DNA of 64,000 bases from CAZAMB01 sp964501365. Its GTDB lineage: Bacteria; Planctomycetota; Phycisphaerae; UBA1845. Position numbers and translations under genes: made by a program. Location of the stretch: contig CAZCST010000012.1 in assembly GCA_964501365.1 (NCBI GenBank), forward strand, positions 62,001-126,000, written 5' to 3'. Below are positions 17,131-26,800 of this stretch, one piece after another. The notes under the pieces are model-generated. The model was not told where the DNA came from, ran no database searches, and saw only the letters and a program-made list of their open reading frames with translations. The number at the start of each line of letters is the position of its first letter. Positions within the stretch are counted from its first letter, which is position 1.

Positions 17131-19176
17131 CTACGGTGTGGGTGTGCTGTTCTGTGCGGCGAGGCGGCGCTCGAAAAGGCTTCTATTCTCGGTGATCTCG
17201 TATCGGAGTTTGTCAATGCTCTCCAGTTGTTGCGATGCGTCGTCTCGCTGCTTCACTTCCGACAGGTGGGCGTCGGCCTTATCCAGCCAGCCCTTCGCCT
17301 CCATATTGTGCTCGGGCGTTTTGTATGAAAAGTGGAGAATGGCCATTTTGCTTTCGGAGCTGATGAAGTCCAGCCTGCGGCTGAGGCTCTTCGGATCGGC
17401 GTCGGCCAGTCGTTGATACATTTCGTAGGATTGCGTATAAGACTGAGCCGCCAAATCGAACTGCCCCAGTTTTCGGGCTGACCTACCCATAGAACACAGG
17501 AAGGAAGCCAGATCCCCGGCCAAATTTGGATCATCCGGACTGGCAGCAAGAATGGATTTCATGACTGAGGCAGCCTGTTGGTAATTCTCAAGGGCCAGGT
17601 CATAGCGTTCTCGCTCAAAGGCCAGATCTCCCCGGATTGTCAAGGCAAAGGCGAATTGTTTTTGATAGATCAGGTTTTCCGGTTCGCGCTGAACGAGTTT
17701 TTGGGCCAGGTCAAATGCTTTCTTGGCGTGAAACGCGGAGACGTCAAGGTTTTTGTTGTCCGATTGGATTGATGCCATACTCTGATGCGCTCTGCCGAGT
17801 TGTTGCAGAATCAGCGGGTCGTCCGACTGAATCGTTGCCGCCAGTTCGATGACTTTCTTATAATTTTCCTCCGCCTTATCCCGTCGGCCGGCATCGCGCT
17901 CGACCCCGCCGAGCCTTGTCAGGCCGGACATTTCCATTCCGGCCATGGCGATCTTGGCCACCCGTTCGCTGCGCCGCCACGCCGCCGTCACGCCGATCAG
18001 CGCCGCCACGAGAATCGCCACGCACACCACCCCGGCGATGACCAGGGTGCGGAACTTGCGCACGGTCTTGCGAAGGACATAAATTTTGCTCTCGGAGCGG
18101 GCGGCCACGGCCTCGCCGGAAAGGTAGTGCCGCAGGTCTGTGGCGAACTCGGCGACCGACCCGTACCGCCGCTGCGGCTCCTTGGCCAGCGCCTTGAGCA
18201 TGATGCGCTCCAGGTCGCCGTTGATTTCCGTTGGCTTGATGGTCGTGCTGGAATGTTCGGTGATCACCTTTCGCGGGCTGGCCGGCTCGCGGTGGACGAT
18301 GTTCGAAAGGGTTTCGAAGTTGTCCGAGGTGATGGGGTAGGGATAGGTTCCGGTCACCAGTTCGTAGAGGATGATCCCCAGGGCATAGGTGTCGGACGCG
18401 GTGCTCGCGTCGTTGCTCTTGACCCGCTCCGGGCTGAGGTACGGAATGGTGCCGACGATCTGGCCGGACAGCGAGAGCATGGAAGGACCCTTGGGGGCGT
18501 CCATGTCCTTGGCCAGACCGAAATCGAGAACGCGCGGCTGACCCTCGCTGTCGATCAAGATGTTGGACGGCTTGAGGTCGCGGTGCAGCACGCCGTGCTG
18601 GTGGGCGGCGCTGACCGCGTCGCAAACCCGGCAGATCAGCGAAACAATCTGTTTGACGCTCTGTTGTTCCACGCAGACGTAGTCGTCGATGCGAAGGCCC
18701 TGGATGAACTCCATGACGATGTAGGAGCATCCGCGGGCCTCTCCGCTATCGTAGATGCGGACGATGTTGGGATGGCGCAGTCGGGCCACAAGCTCCACTT
18801 CGCGTGCGAAGCGGCGGCGCTCCTGCTCGGTGGCCGCCGACCCGCCAAGCAGAATCTTGATGGCGACTTCGCGGCGCGTGGGACGGTGGATGGCCTTGTA
18901 CACGGCTCCCTGTGCGCCGCGATCCACGCACTCGACGGCGTCCATTTCGGGAAGCTCTTCGCGGATGAAACTGAGCTTTGCGTCATTTTCGCTGCCGGCT
19001 GCGCGGGGTTGGTCTCTGGCCTGAAGGGCGGCGACGCTGATGGCCAGTTCGGGCATCAGCTCCGGGTAGCGCCTGGTGAGGATGCGCAGGTTGACGTTGT
19101 GACCCTGGCGGCGTTGCTGGAGGATTTCGCCGACGACGCGGGTGATCTGAGATTGTTTTTCTTCGGCTGAGAGCAA
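17131..19176 (-). CDS. Membrane Ser/Thr protein kinase with C-terminal TPR domain
   Basis: The 681-residue protein has a Hanks-type kinase domain (about 80-350): glycine loop DRGAQGAVYKA, catalytic Lys in AIKILL (K107), HRDLKPSN (198-205), DFGLAKD (218-224) and SPE (248-250). A membrane helix follows (AGVVCVAILVAALIGVTAA, about 381-399), then TPR-like helices to about residue 640, predicted to be outside the cytoplasm. All catalytic residues are present. It starts 48 bp after an ECF sigma gene on the same strand, a pairing frequent in planctomycetes in which the kinase is thought to work with the sigma factor; the signal sensed is unknown. Confidence 0.9.
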   Translation of the reverse strand: MLSAEEKQSQITRVVGEILQQRRQGHNVNLRILTRRYPELMPELAISVAALQARDQPRAAGSENDAKLSFIREELPEMDAVECVDRGAQGAVYKAIHRPTRREVAIKILLGGSAATEQERRRFAREVELVARLRHPNIVRIYDSGEARGCSYIVMEFIQGLRIDDYVCVEQQSVKQIVSLICRVCDAVSAAHQHGVLHRDLKPSNILIDSEGQPRVLDFGLAKDMDAPKGPSMLSLSGQIVGTIPYLSPERVKSNDASTASDTYALGIILYELVTGTYPYPITSDNFETLSNIVHREPASPRKVITEHSSTTIKPTEINGDLERIMLKALAKEPQRRYGSVAEFATDLRHYLSGEAVAARSESKIYVLRKTVRKFRTLVIAGVVCVAILVAALIGVTAAWRRSERVAKIAMAGMEMSGLTRLGGVERDAGRRDKAEENYKKVIELAATIQSDDPLILQQLGRAHQSMASIQSDNKNLDVSAFHAKKAFDLAQKLVQREPENLIYQKQFAFALTIRGDLAFERERYDLALENYQQAASVMKSILAASPDDPNLAGDLASFLCSMGRSARKLGQFDLAAQSYTQSYEMYQRLADADPKSLSRRLDFISSESKMAILHFSYKTPEHNMEAKGWLDKADAHLSEVKQRDDASQQLESIDKLRYEITENRSLFERRLAAQNSTPTP

Positions 19177-19224
19177 CGTGCACTCTTTCCCGGTTGCGTG
19201 CCGGTTCTTCGGCCGGCGGCGGAG

Positions 19225-19815
19225 CTATTTCCGAAAGGGGTTCAGGAATCGTTCCGCATTGCCCATCCGTTCCTTCAGTTGTTCGAGTCCTCGATAGAGG
19301 AGGCCGTGCACTGCCGGCTTGGTTTTGTTCATTTGCGATGCGACCTCGGCCTGGCTCTGGCCCTCGATGTAATGCATGGTGATCGCCTGTCGATAGTCAT
19401 CGGGCAGGGCGCTGATGGCGAGTCGAACCGCCTGCACGGCTTCCTGTCCGGCGCAATGGCTGCTGGCCGTCCGTGCGGGGTCGGCGAGCCGTGCGACAAG
19501 ACCGAGGTACGATCCGGATCGATCTGCTTTTTCCAGGCGATCCACGGTGCGCATGGCCTGGTTGGCGTAGCGAATGGCGTTGAGCAATCGCGATCGGACG
19601 ATGGTGAGAAACCATCGATCGAAAGCGCCGGGGGATTCGTTGACGAATCCGGCGCAGGTGCGAAACGCGGCGATCCACGCTTCCTGAAGAACATCCTCGA
19701 CCGAGAGAACGGCCCGCATTCGCTTGGGAATTCGGTGTTGAATGTATCCCCTGGTGGTGTCTGCGCCCTGCAACAGCAAAGGATACAACTCGGCTTCAAT
19801 CATCTTGGCGACCAA
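19225..19815 (-). CDS. ECF-family RNA polymerase sigma factor
   Basis: The 196-residue protein has a sigma-2 region (SVEDVLQEAWIAAFRTC, then FDRWFLTIVRSRLLNAIRYANQ) and a sigma-4 helix-turn-helix region (LPDDYRQAITMHYIEGQSQAEVA). It lacks sigma-1 and sigma-3, as in ECF factors. It is followed by the Ser/Thr kinase gene 48 bp downstream, probably one transcript. The start may be Met1 (19815) or Met5 (19803); neither has a strong ribosome site. Adjacent anti-sigma genes are absent, consistent with regulation by the kinase, which is inference from known planctomycete ECF/STPK pairs. Confidence 0.88.
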   Translation of the reverse strand: MVAKMIEAELYPLLLQGADTTRGYIQHRIPKRMRAVLSVEDVLQEAWIAAFRTCAGFVNESPGAFDRWFLTIVRSRLLNAIRYANQAMRTVDRLEKADRSGSYLGLVARLADPARTASSHCAGQEAVQAVRLAISALPDDYRQAITMHYIEGQSQAEVASQMNKTKPAVHGLLYRGLEQLKERMGNAERFLNPFRK

Positions 19816-19982
19816 TCAAGAAAATTCAAGATTTTGCGCGCGCTCCGGTCCGCCAGAGTGTTTTACCTATTGAGATGGGGCCGGTACGGCCTCACCATCT
19901 GGAGCATTTACTAATTATGCCCAATCGTTTGTTTTTTTGAAAGCGGAAAATCGGCCTGCTGTAAAGCGGGGCTGTACCGTGG

Positions 19983-20294
19983 GTGCAATTACAGATGGGG
20001 GGTAGCGAATCGCAAGTTGTGTGTAAAGATACAGATCTGGGAAAAATCAGGTGTTGTGCAAACCTGTTTTTCACGGAAGTCATAAACGGAAAAATGCACT
20101 TCGAGTGTACGAGCTGCGGCACCCAGTGGCGTTTGGAGCCGGACGGGTCGCCGATTCGGCTTGATCACAGTGTTTCGTTTGGGCATTCGTCCAACGACGA
20201 AAACGGCTCGTGCGGTCTTGATTTTCCTGACGCCGTGTTCCGGAAGAGAAAACACTCGAACGGAAATGGTCCAGGCGAGCCTGACGATCCCTGA
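19983..20294 (+). CDS. Doubtful small Cys-containing ORF
   Basis: The 103-residue frame includes NGKMHFECTSCGTQWRLEPD, which looks like half of a zinc ribbon (C-x2-C) after an earlier CC pair, and could be a small metal-binding protein. No good ribosome site or neighbouring partner supports it, and it overlaps an antisense frame of similar length. It is listed because the ribbon-like segment is the only protein-like signal in this gap. Confidence 0.2.
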   Translation: MQLQMGGSESQVVCKDTDLGKIRCCANLFFTEVINGKMHFECTSCGTQWRLEPDGSPIRLDHSVSFGHSSNDENGSCGLDFPDAVFRKRKHSNGNGPGEPDDP

Positions 20295-20526
20295 CCAAGC
20301 CGAGGCCGAACAGGACCGCAGCGTACGCCAGACCACATTCCGGTGGAATTTCCACGGTTTGTAGTGCAGCGACCTTGTGGCCGGAGCCGCCACCCGTTCC
20401 CTGCTTGCAGCCTGCCGCCGCATCTGCTGTTTCCCCGATCGATCACGTTCCACGATTTAGCGACCATAACGCCCACGCATGGCGGTCGAACTCATGACGA
20501 ACGCCGAAATCGCCTGATCGTCCGCG

Positions 20527-20552
20527 CGAACTCGCAACCTTCTGCATGCCAT
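20527..20552. other. Attachment-site-like fragment of tRNA-Ala (putative att)
   Basis: The 26-bp segment CGAACTCGC-a-ACCTTCTGCATGCCAT matches positions 30111-30136 inside the intact tRNA-Ala gene in the same orientation, with one mismatch (A for G at 20536). In tRNA terms it runs from the anticodon loop through the variable loop into the T-arm, a usual crossover region for tyrosine recombinases. Flanks diverge on both sides. With the integrase remnant next to the tRNA it marks the likely left boundary of an island. Confidence 0.65.
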
Positions 20553-20759
20553 CCAAGCGATTTGCAAGCCCGCGCATACCGTCGCGTTTCTTGGCGTGAT
20601 TTCGTGGTATCCAGAACACAGCGCCGGTAATTACCGAAAATGAAATCAATGCGATCGTTACTCTTCGATTTTCAATGCGGAGAGAAACCGAGGATGCAAA
20701 CAACAGGCCTGATGCGGCTGGCTTAAGGTTCAGAAAAGTCCGCGATCAACGTCAAGCGA

Positions 20760-20792
20760 CCCGCCGACTCAGCTTCATGCTGAGCCGGCGGG
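20760..20792 (-). terminator. Strong hairpin downstream of the giant lipoprotein gene
   Basis: CCCGCCG-a-CTCAGC-ttcat-GCTGAG-c-CGGCGGG forms a near-perfect 14-bp stem about 85 bp beyond the stop of the minus-strand gene. There is no U-tract, so it may be a 3' mRNA stabiliser rather than an intrinsic terminator. Confidence 0.45.
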
Positions 20793-20875
20793 ACAACGAA
20801 TGCCGGGCACGGTTGCCATTGGGCGACACTGGCAATCGGAGGGCCCATTGCTCTTGGGGACCTGCGTTGGCAGGC

Positions 20876-23800
20876 TTACTCTACAACAATCTCGACGACC
20901 AGCGTCAATGAAAACTGCTGGGCATCGCTTGTGTCTGTCAGGCGGGCGATGTCCACAGAAAATCCATATTGCAATGTTTCATACGAGAAGGCCTTCGTAT
21001 AAATCACGTGATTATCGGCGAACGGCGCTTCGCACTGAATTCCCGTGCACACCGGCGGGCCGCAGGTCTCCTGAGGTCCGCAAACGGAACCATCCACCAA
21101 GGAGTCGCAGAAGGCATCATTAGTGCAACCGAACGCGGACGCGCTGCCGGTGCAATAGCGCGGGCAATCGCTATTGCTTCGGCATGCAAATGATGGATTA
21201 GAACCCGAACAATACCGCGGACAGCAGGTTGTCTCGACGTTGAAGGGATCGCAAGCCTGTCCGGCGAACGGACCGCCTGTGCACTCGGCGCTGCGGCAGT
21301 CGTTGTACTGGCTGGCCTCGCCGTTGAGGAAGATGCCCTCTCCTGGCTGAAGGGAGAAAACGACCTCGTTTCCGCCGATGCACTGGTCGGCGGCCGTCTG
21401 GCAGGTTTCACCGGCCCAGTTGAACGGACACTGGGAAGTTGCTGTGCATGGGAACCATGTAAGCAACGAACAATGTCCGTACGATGCACATTGACTGTCC
21501 GACGTACAGGTATTGCCAAAGTAGCGGCAATGCGGCCCCTGGAAGACGAAATCGGTTCCTTCCGGGACGCTGCAATACCCGCCCTGGTAACACCACGCAT
21601 CCGCGCCCACGGCCTCGCATGACGGACGATCGGTGCGAACACCATACCACGCACCCGGATACGATTCCGTGGACTTCTGCGCCTGGAAGCGCCAGGACAT
21701 GTCCACCGTGTTTCCGCCGACCTCGTCGTTTCCGCGATCCACGGTGAGCTGGGTATAGCGGATGGTTACCTTCTTGTCCCCCTTCAGAGGATTGCTCGTG
21801 CAGGTTGCGAGGGACTGCGTGGTCGGGTTGGTGCAGGCCGTGAGTACCGGCGATTGGTTTGCACATTCCTTTCCATCGACGCGGCCATCGCCGTCGCTGT
21901 CAAAGTCCGTCGGATCAGTTGGGGGCGCGAGCACGCTATTGTAGGTGTGCTTGTATTCGCCTCCGTCATTCAAGCCGTCACCATCGGTGTCCTCGTTCGT
22001 CGGATCGGTGAAGACATGGAACACCGAAGTGCCGTTATCGGTGGGGACGGTCACATTCCACCCCGTGAGGAGCTCAAAATCGTCGGTCAGATGGTCGCCG
22101 TCCGTATCGCAACTGAGCGGGTTGGTTCCGTAGATGGCGGAGGCATCACCGTCCAGCACGAAGCTGGGGAACAAATCATTGAATTTCACGAGCGAAACGA
22201 TCTGCGCCTCGGAGAGTTCGTCCAGATCGCTCAAGCCGTCACCATCGGTATCCGGATTGTTCGGGTCGGTTCGAAGCACAAACTCGGCATAGTCGGGCAG
22301 TCCGTCGAGATCGCTGTCCGGTGCGTTGGCGTTGGAATGAACGTCATACGGCACGCCGCCATTCGCAATTACAATCCAGCCGACCACTTCTTCCTGACCA
22401 TCAGTCAGGCCGTCGCCGTCCTTGTCGCCGAGGAATCCACCGTCGGTCGGGTCGCGCGGATCAGAACCAAGGATCCTCTCCAATCCTTCCGAAATCTGGT
22501 CGTGATCCGTATCCGGACTGAGCGGATCGGTGATCTTCAAGTACTGGCCAACGACTACGACATCGTCCCCCTTGGGCAGACTATCCACCACGCCGTTGAC
22601 ACCGGGGCGGATAATCGTCCGGCCAATCGGCGTGTTCAACAATGCCCTGGCAGGATCGACCAACGCGATCTGCTGATCATCACCCAGTGACGCGGTTTGC
22701 GCTCGCAGATCGCCTGCGCTGACCAAAGAATCGCCGGCGACGGCGGCTGTGCTGAGAACGCCGTCGGGACCCGGAGCCACGACGACCGCTCGTTGATTCA
22801 GACCGACGGTGCCCACCGCGATGACCTGCACATCGTCGCAGGTCGTCCGATTGCAGACGTGGCTTGCCGCGGTGGCGTTGCATAGACCCGAGGTGGACGG
22901 CGTCGGGCCGTTGCAGTCGACATCGCTTTCGCAGGCACTTCCATTATTCACGCCGCCAGTACACAGTTTTTGCGGCGGACAGTCTCGCTGGAACTGGCAC
23001 GGCTGCCCCGACTTGCTGCCGCCGATGCACACGTCCAACGGGCAGGCGAGGGTGTCAGCGTCGCGATCTGCACCAGCGATGATGACGTTTTTCGGATCAA
23101 TAACCGCCCCCTGCGTCAACCACCCGAGCACTTCATCCGAATCGGCGACGAAGTCGTCATCGGTATCGCGACGGCGCGGATCCAGGCGATTATCTGTGAT
23201 GATGCGACTGCACGCGGTGACAGGAGAACCAGCTACATTCATGCAGGCCGTGCCGCCTGTCCGGCAAGCCTCTGTCTCTGCAGGAGCCGCGGCAGCTATG
23301 TCGCGATTGCAGGCGTTGCCGTTATCAGGTCCGCCCACACATTCGCATTGAACGCGGCGGAAATCCTGCTCCTCGCGATCGCTAAGCCCGTCCCTGTCCG
23401 AATCCGCCAGTCGGGGATCAGAGAATACCCTTTGCAACACGCCACCTTCGACTCCAATCTCCCATCCCACGCGAACTTCGCTGAAGTCATCGAGTCCGTC
23501 ACCATCGGTATCCTGTTTCGTATCCGAACTTCCAAAAAGAAACTCGACATCGGAAATCAGGCCGTCGCGGTCGAGGTCTTGAATAAACGCCATATTCAAC
23601 GACTCGCCCGGGTGCAGGACCACTTTGCGGAAATCCAGACCAAGTAAGTTCGCATCGGGAACGAGGACTGCCCAGACACGTCCGAACTGGCCTCGAGAGC
23701 GATGCTCGAAGCGGAAGAGGACTTCCTGGCCGTCGCAAACGCCCGGCGCGACGCAGTCTGCATTGCCGTCGCAGGGAATGCCCGGTCCGATGAACACATC

Positions 23801-26800
23801 GTCCCCCGCCGGTGCGGTGTCGATGAAGCCGTTGGCGCCTGGACCGATGATGTCTGCATCAAAGCTCTGCGAGCTGCCAAACGGCAGAAGCTGAACGTCA
23901 TCACTGAACGGATCGCGGACGGTGTCCACAATGCCGTTGGGGCCGGTGCGAATGGAACTCGGAGTATTGGGACCGCACGTCTTGGTCGTTGAGTATCCGG
24001 TAATCACCGCACCCACGTCACCCGTCCGAACGCCTGATTCCAGCACTCCGTTTTCGCCCGCGTTGATCACGACCGCGTCTTCCGGCAGGCCATCGATCCC
24101 GTAGGGAATCAATTGAACGTCGTCACCCTGCGCAATGCTGTCGGAAATGCCGTTGGGTCCGGCGATAATTCCATCGGCTGCCACAGCGTTACTACAGACG
24201 CCGTTATCGATTCCGTTCTTGCAATCGGCGTTGGGGTCGCCTTGCGTGTGGTCGCACTCGCTGCCTGCATTAAAGCCGCCGATGCAAACATAGGTTTCGC
24301 TGGTTTCCGGAACGAGCGATGGTTGCGGAAGCCACATGGGTGTGATGACCGGCTGACCGCGGCGCATTTGAAGCACCTCTTCCAGTACGTATTCCAGCGG
24401 CAAGCCCGGCGGCGTTCCCAACCCGCCAAACGGCGGAATGCCGGCGTTTGAGAATCCCGCGAGCCCGCCGACGATATCGCAACCCGGATTCGCCGCCGGG
24501 TCGCACGATGCCTGATGGAAGCGCACGGGGGCATAAGCCACGAGGTGGCGCTGCGGATTTCCGTCGCCGAAGTCAATCACCAGACCTACAGTCCGGTCGC
24601 GGGCCGCCTGGGAAGCAAAGGCAAAATTGCGGTCGAACTCATCGGTCAGATCATAATTGGCGAATTCAAACAGCAGGCCGCGCGGGTCCCTCATCAAGTC
24701 CTCGACGAGTGCCGGGAACACGTCCCGACTTGAGAACATGATCGGTCCGCGCGAAGCGCCGTCCAACACGCCGATGCTGTACGATTGAGCTTCGCCAGTC
24801 ACCAGCGTCTTGTTGGGAATGAGTGTGGCCACCGGAACAAAGCTGGTGCGGTCGTCGGGATCGGGAGCGGAAACCGTGATTTCAAGATTGCTGAGCTTGA
24901 AGGCCACGTCACTGAGATTGTCGAGATTCACGAGCGCGTCGATGCGGCCACCCACCACGTTTCTGGTGAACGACGTGGAATTGGAGATCGACAGCCCCTT
25001 GCTTAGCGACTGTTCGTAGGCATTCGTGGTTTCCTCCGATGATTCCTGACTTGACTGGAAGGCGCTGCCGAAGGTCACTCCGCCCTCCACACCTCCCTTG
25101 ACGCTCACCTTGATGGGCAGGGCTTCAAACCCCGCCTCGAAGCTTCCCTTGATGAACCACTCCAGGGTGGACTCCACGCTGGTTGAAACAGTTCGTGAAT
25201 GATTCACGGAAAGCGTGCTGGACGTGCTGGACTCCTCCGTATTGACCACACCATTCTCATCCACGTACGTAAATTGTTCGTCGAGGTGAAGGTCGATGGA
25301 CCCGATCGCCAGTCCGGGCTGTGGCAAATTCGCGATGCGCGGATCGCGGTTGATGACGTACAGTTCTTCATCGTCGGTGAAACCGTCGCCGTCGGAGTCG
25401 GCCAGGTTGGCGTTGGTCTTGAAGAAATCGACTTCCAGCAAGTCGTCGATCGTATCGTTGTCGGAATCCTGATCGTTCGTGTTGCTGTAGACGAAATTGT
25501 ATTCTTCCCAGTCCGTAAGCTGGTCGTCATCGGTGTCCACCTGACGCGGATCGGAACCGATGCGCCGCTCTTCTGCGTCAGTCAGCCCGTCGCCGTCGGT
25601 GTCCTTGACGCGCAGATCGCTGGTGACCTGACGCTCAATTTTGTCCCCGTTTGTCAGCTCAACCGTCACGACGTATCCGCGAAGTTCGACATGATCTAGC
25701 AGACCGTCTCCGTCCTGATCCGGCGGGCTGCAAGGTGGTTGAACGCACGTGCCATTCGCCTGGCCGTTCTTGCAATCCGCATTGGGGTCAGCCTGGTTGG
25801 GGTTACAGGAGTTTCCATTGTTAAAACCGCCCTCGCAAACCGCACCGCCGCAGGAAAACGGCGTTCCAGGGAAGAGGGCCGTGGCCGGATCGACCAGCAA
25901 TTGCGGCGGAGCAATCTGATTGCCGAAGAGATCGCGCACGTTGACCGCCCGCAGCAGATAGGTGACTTCGTTCTGCGAAACGGTAGTCAACTGCACCGCG
26001 TCGTGCTGCGGGGTAAGAAAGGCTGCGCTCAATACTCCCAGCGCGCCGACTTCGGGATTCACATTCTGTTGAACAACCACATAGTTGGATGCGACAATAG
26101 CGCTCGCGCCCATCGGTTTGGTAAACGTCACGAGTACGCCGGTATTTCCGGTTGACGCAGCGCCCGCCACGCGCGGCAGTACATCCGGTCCCAATCCCGC
26201 CGGGCCGCCCGCGTAGGAAAACGTGGCCGAATTGTGCAATGGGTCCACGACGTTTCCGGCCTTGTCCTTAACTCCGGTCGCGGTGACGGTGTAGACCACG
26301 TCCACGAATTGGGGCGCAGTTGTAAGGATGACCTGCGTGTCAAACTTGCTGAGTTTTGCGTCGATGACGGCGAGGTCGGGTGAAATGGTGAAATTGATCG
26401 GGTTTGCGGCGTCGCTGTTGAGCGGCTCGCTGAAGGAAACGACGACTTCGGTGTTGCTGGTGGAGATCGCGCGGACCACCTTGGGGCCGAACGTATCCAC
26501 GGTGGGAATGCCGAAGAAGAAGGCCGTGTTACGGGTGGGGTCGATCAATCGACGATTGGCCGCCAATCCGCACACCGAATACACCCAGGTCTCGCTGTTG
26601 GTTTCGCGGAGTTTGATCGCGTCGATCTTGAGTCCAGCAGGAAGCGTGGGCATCTTGGAGAAGATTACATCTCCGTTGTTCCCGCTCATGTCGAAGGCCG
26701 CGCGGATTTCCGTTGTATTGACGACGTAGTTGTAATTGGGTGATGAATCGCTGGAGATGAAAAGGACCGGGTTGTCCGCGACAAAATCGAGGAAGTGCAT

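Larger units (their letters stand above)
19816..20875. other. 1.06-kb region with no firm gene; left end of the putative island
   Basis: It contains upstream sequence for the sigma gene, a doubtful short ORF at 19983-20294, a tRNA-Ala-like fragment at 20527-20552 and a strong hairpin at 20760-20792. Longer frames on both strands are not convincing as proteins. Confidence 0.5.

Noticed and set aside
17785..19170. A 461-codon plus-strand frame opposite the kinase
   Set aside because: The minus strand has all kinase motifs in frame.
20343..20630. A plus-strand ORF crossing the att-like fragment
   Set aside because: Its ANSQPSACHP segment is a tRNA-like shadow and it lacks protein features.
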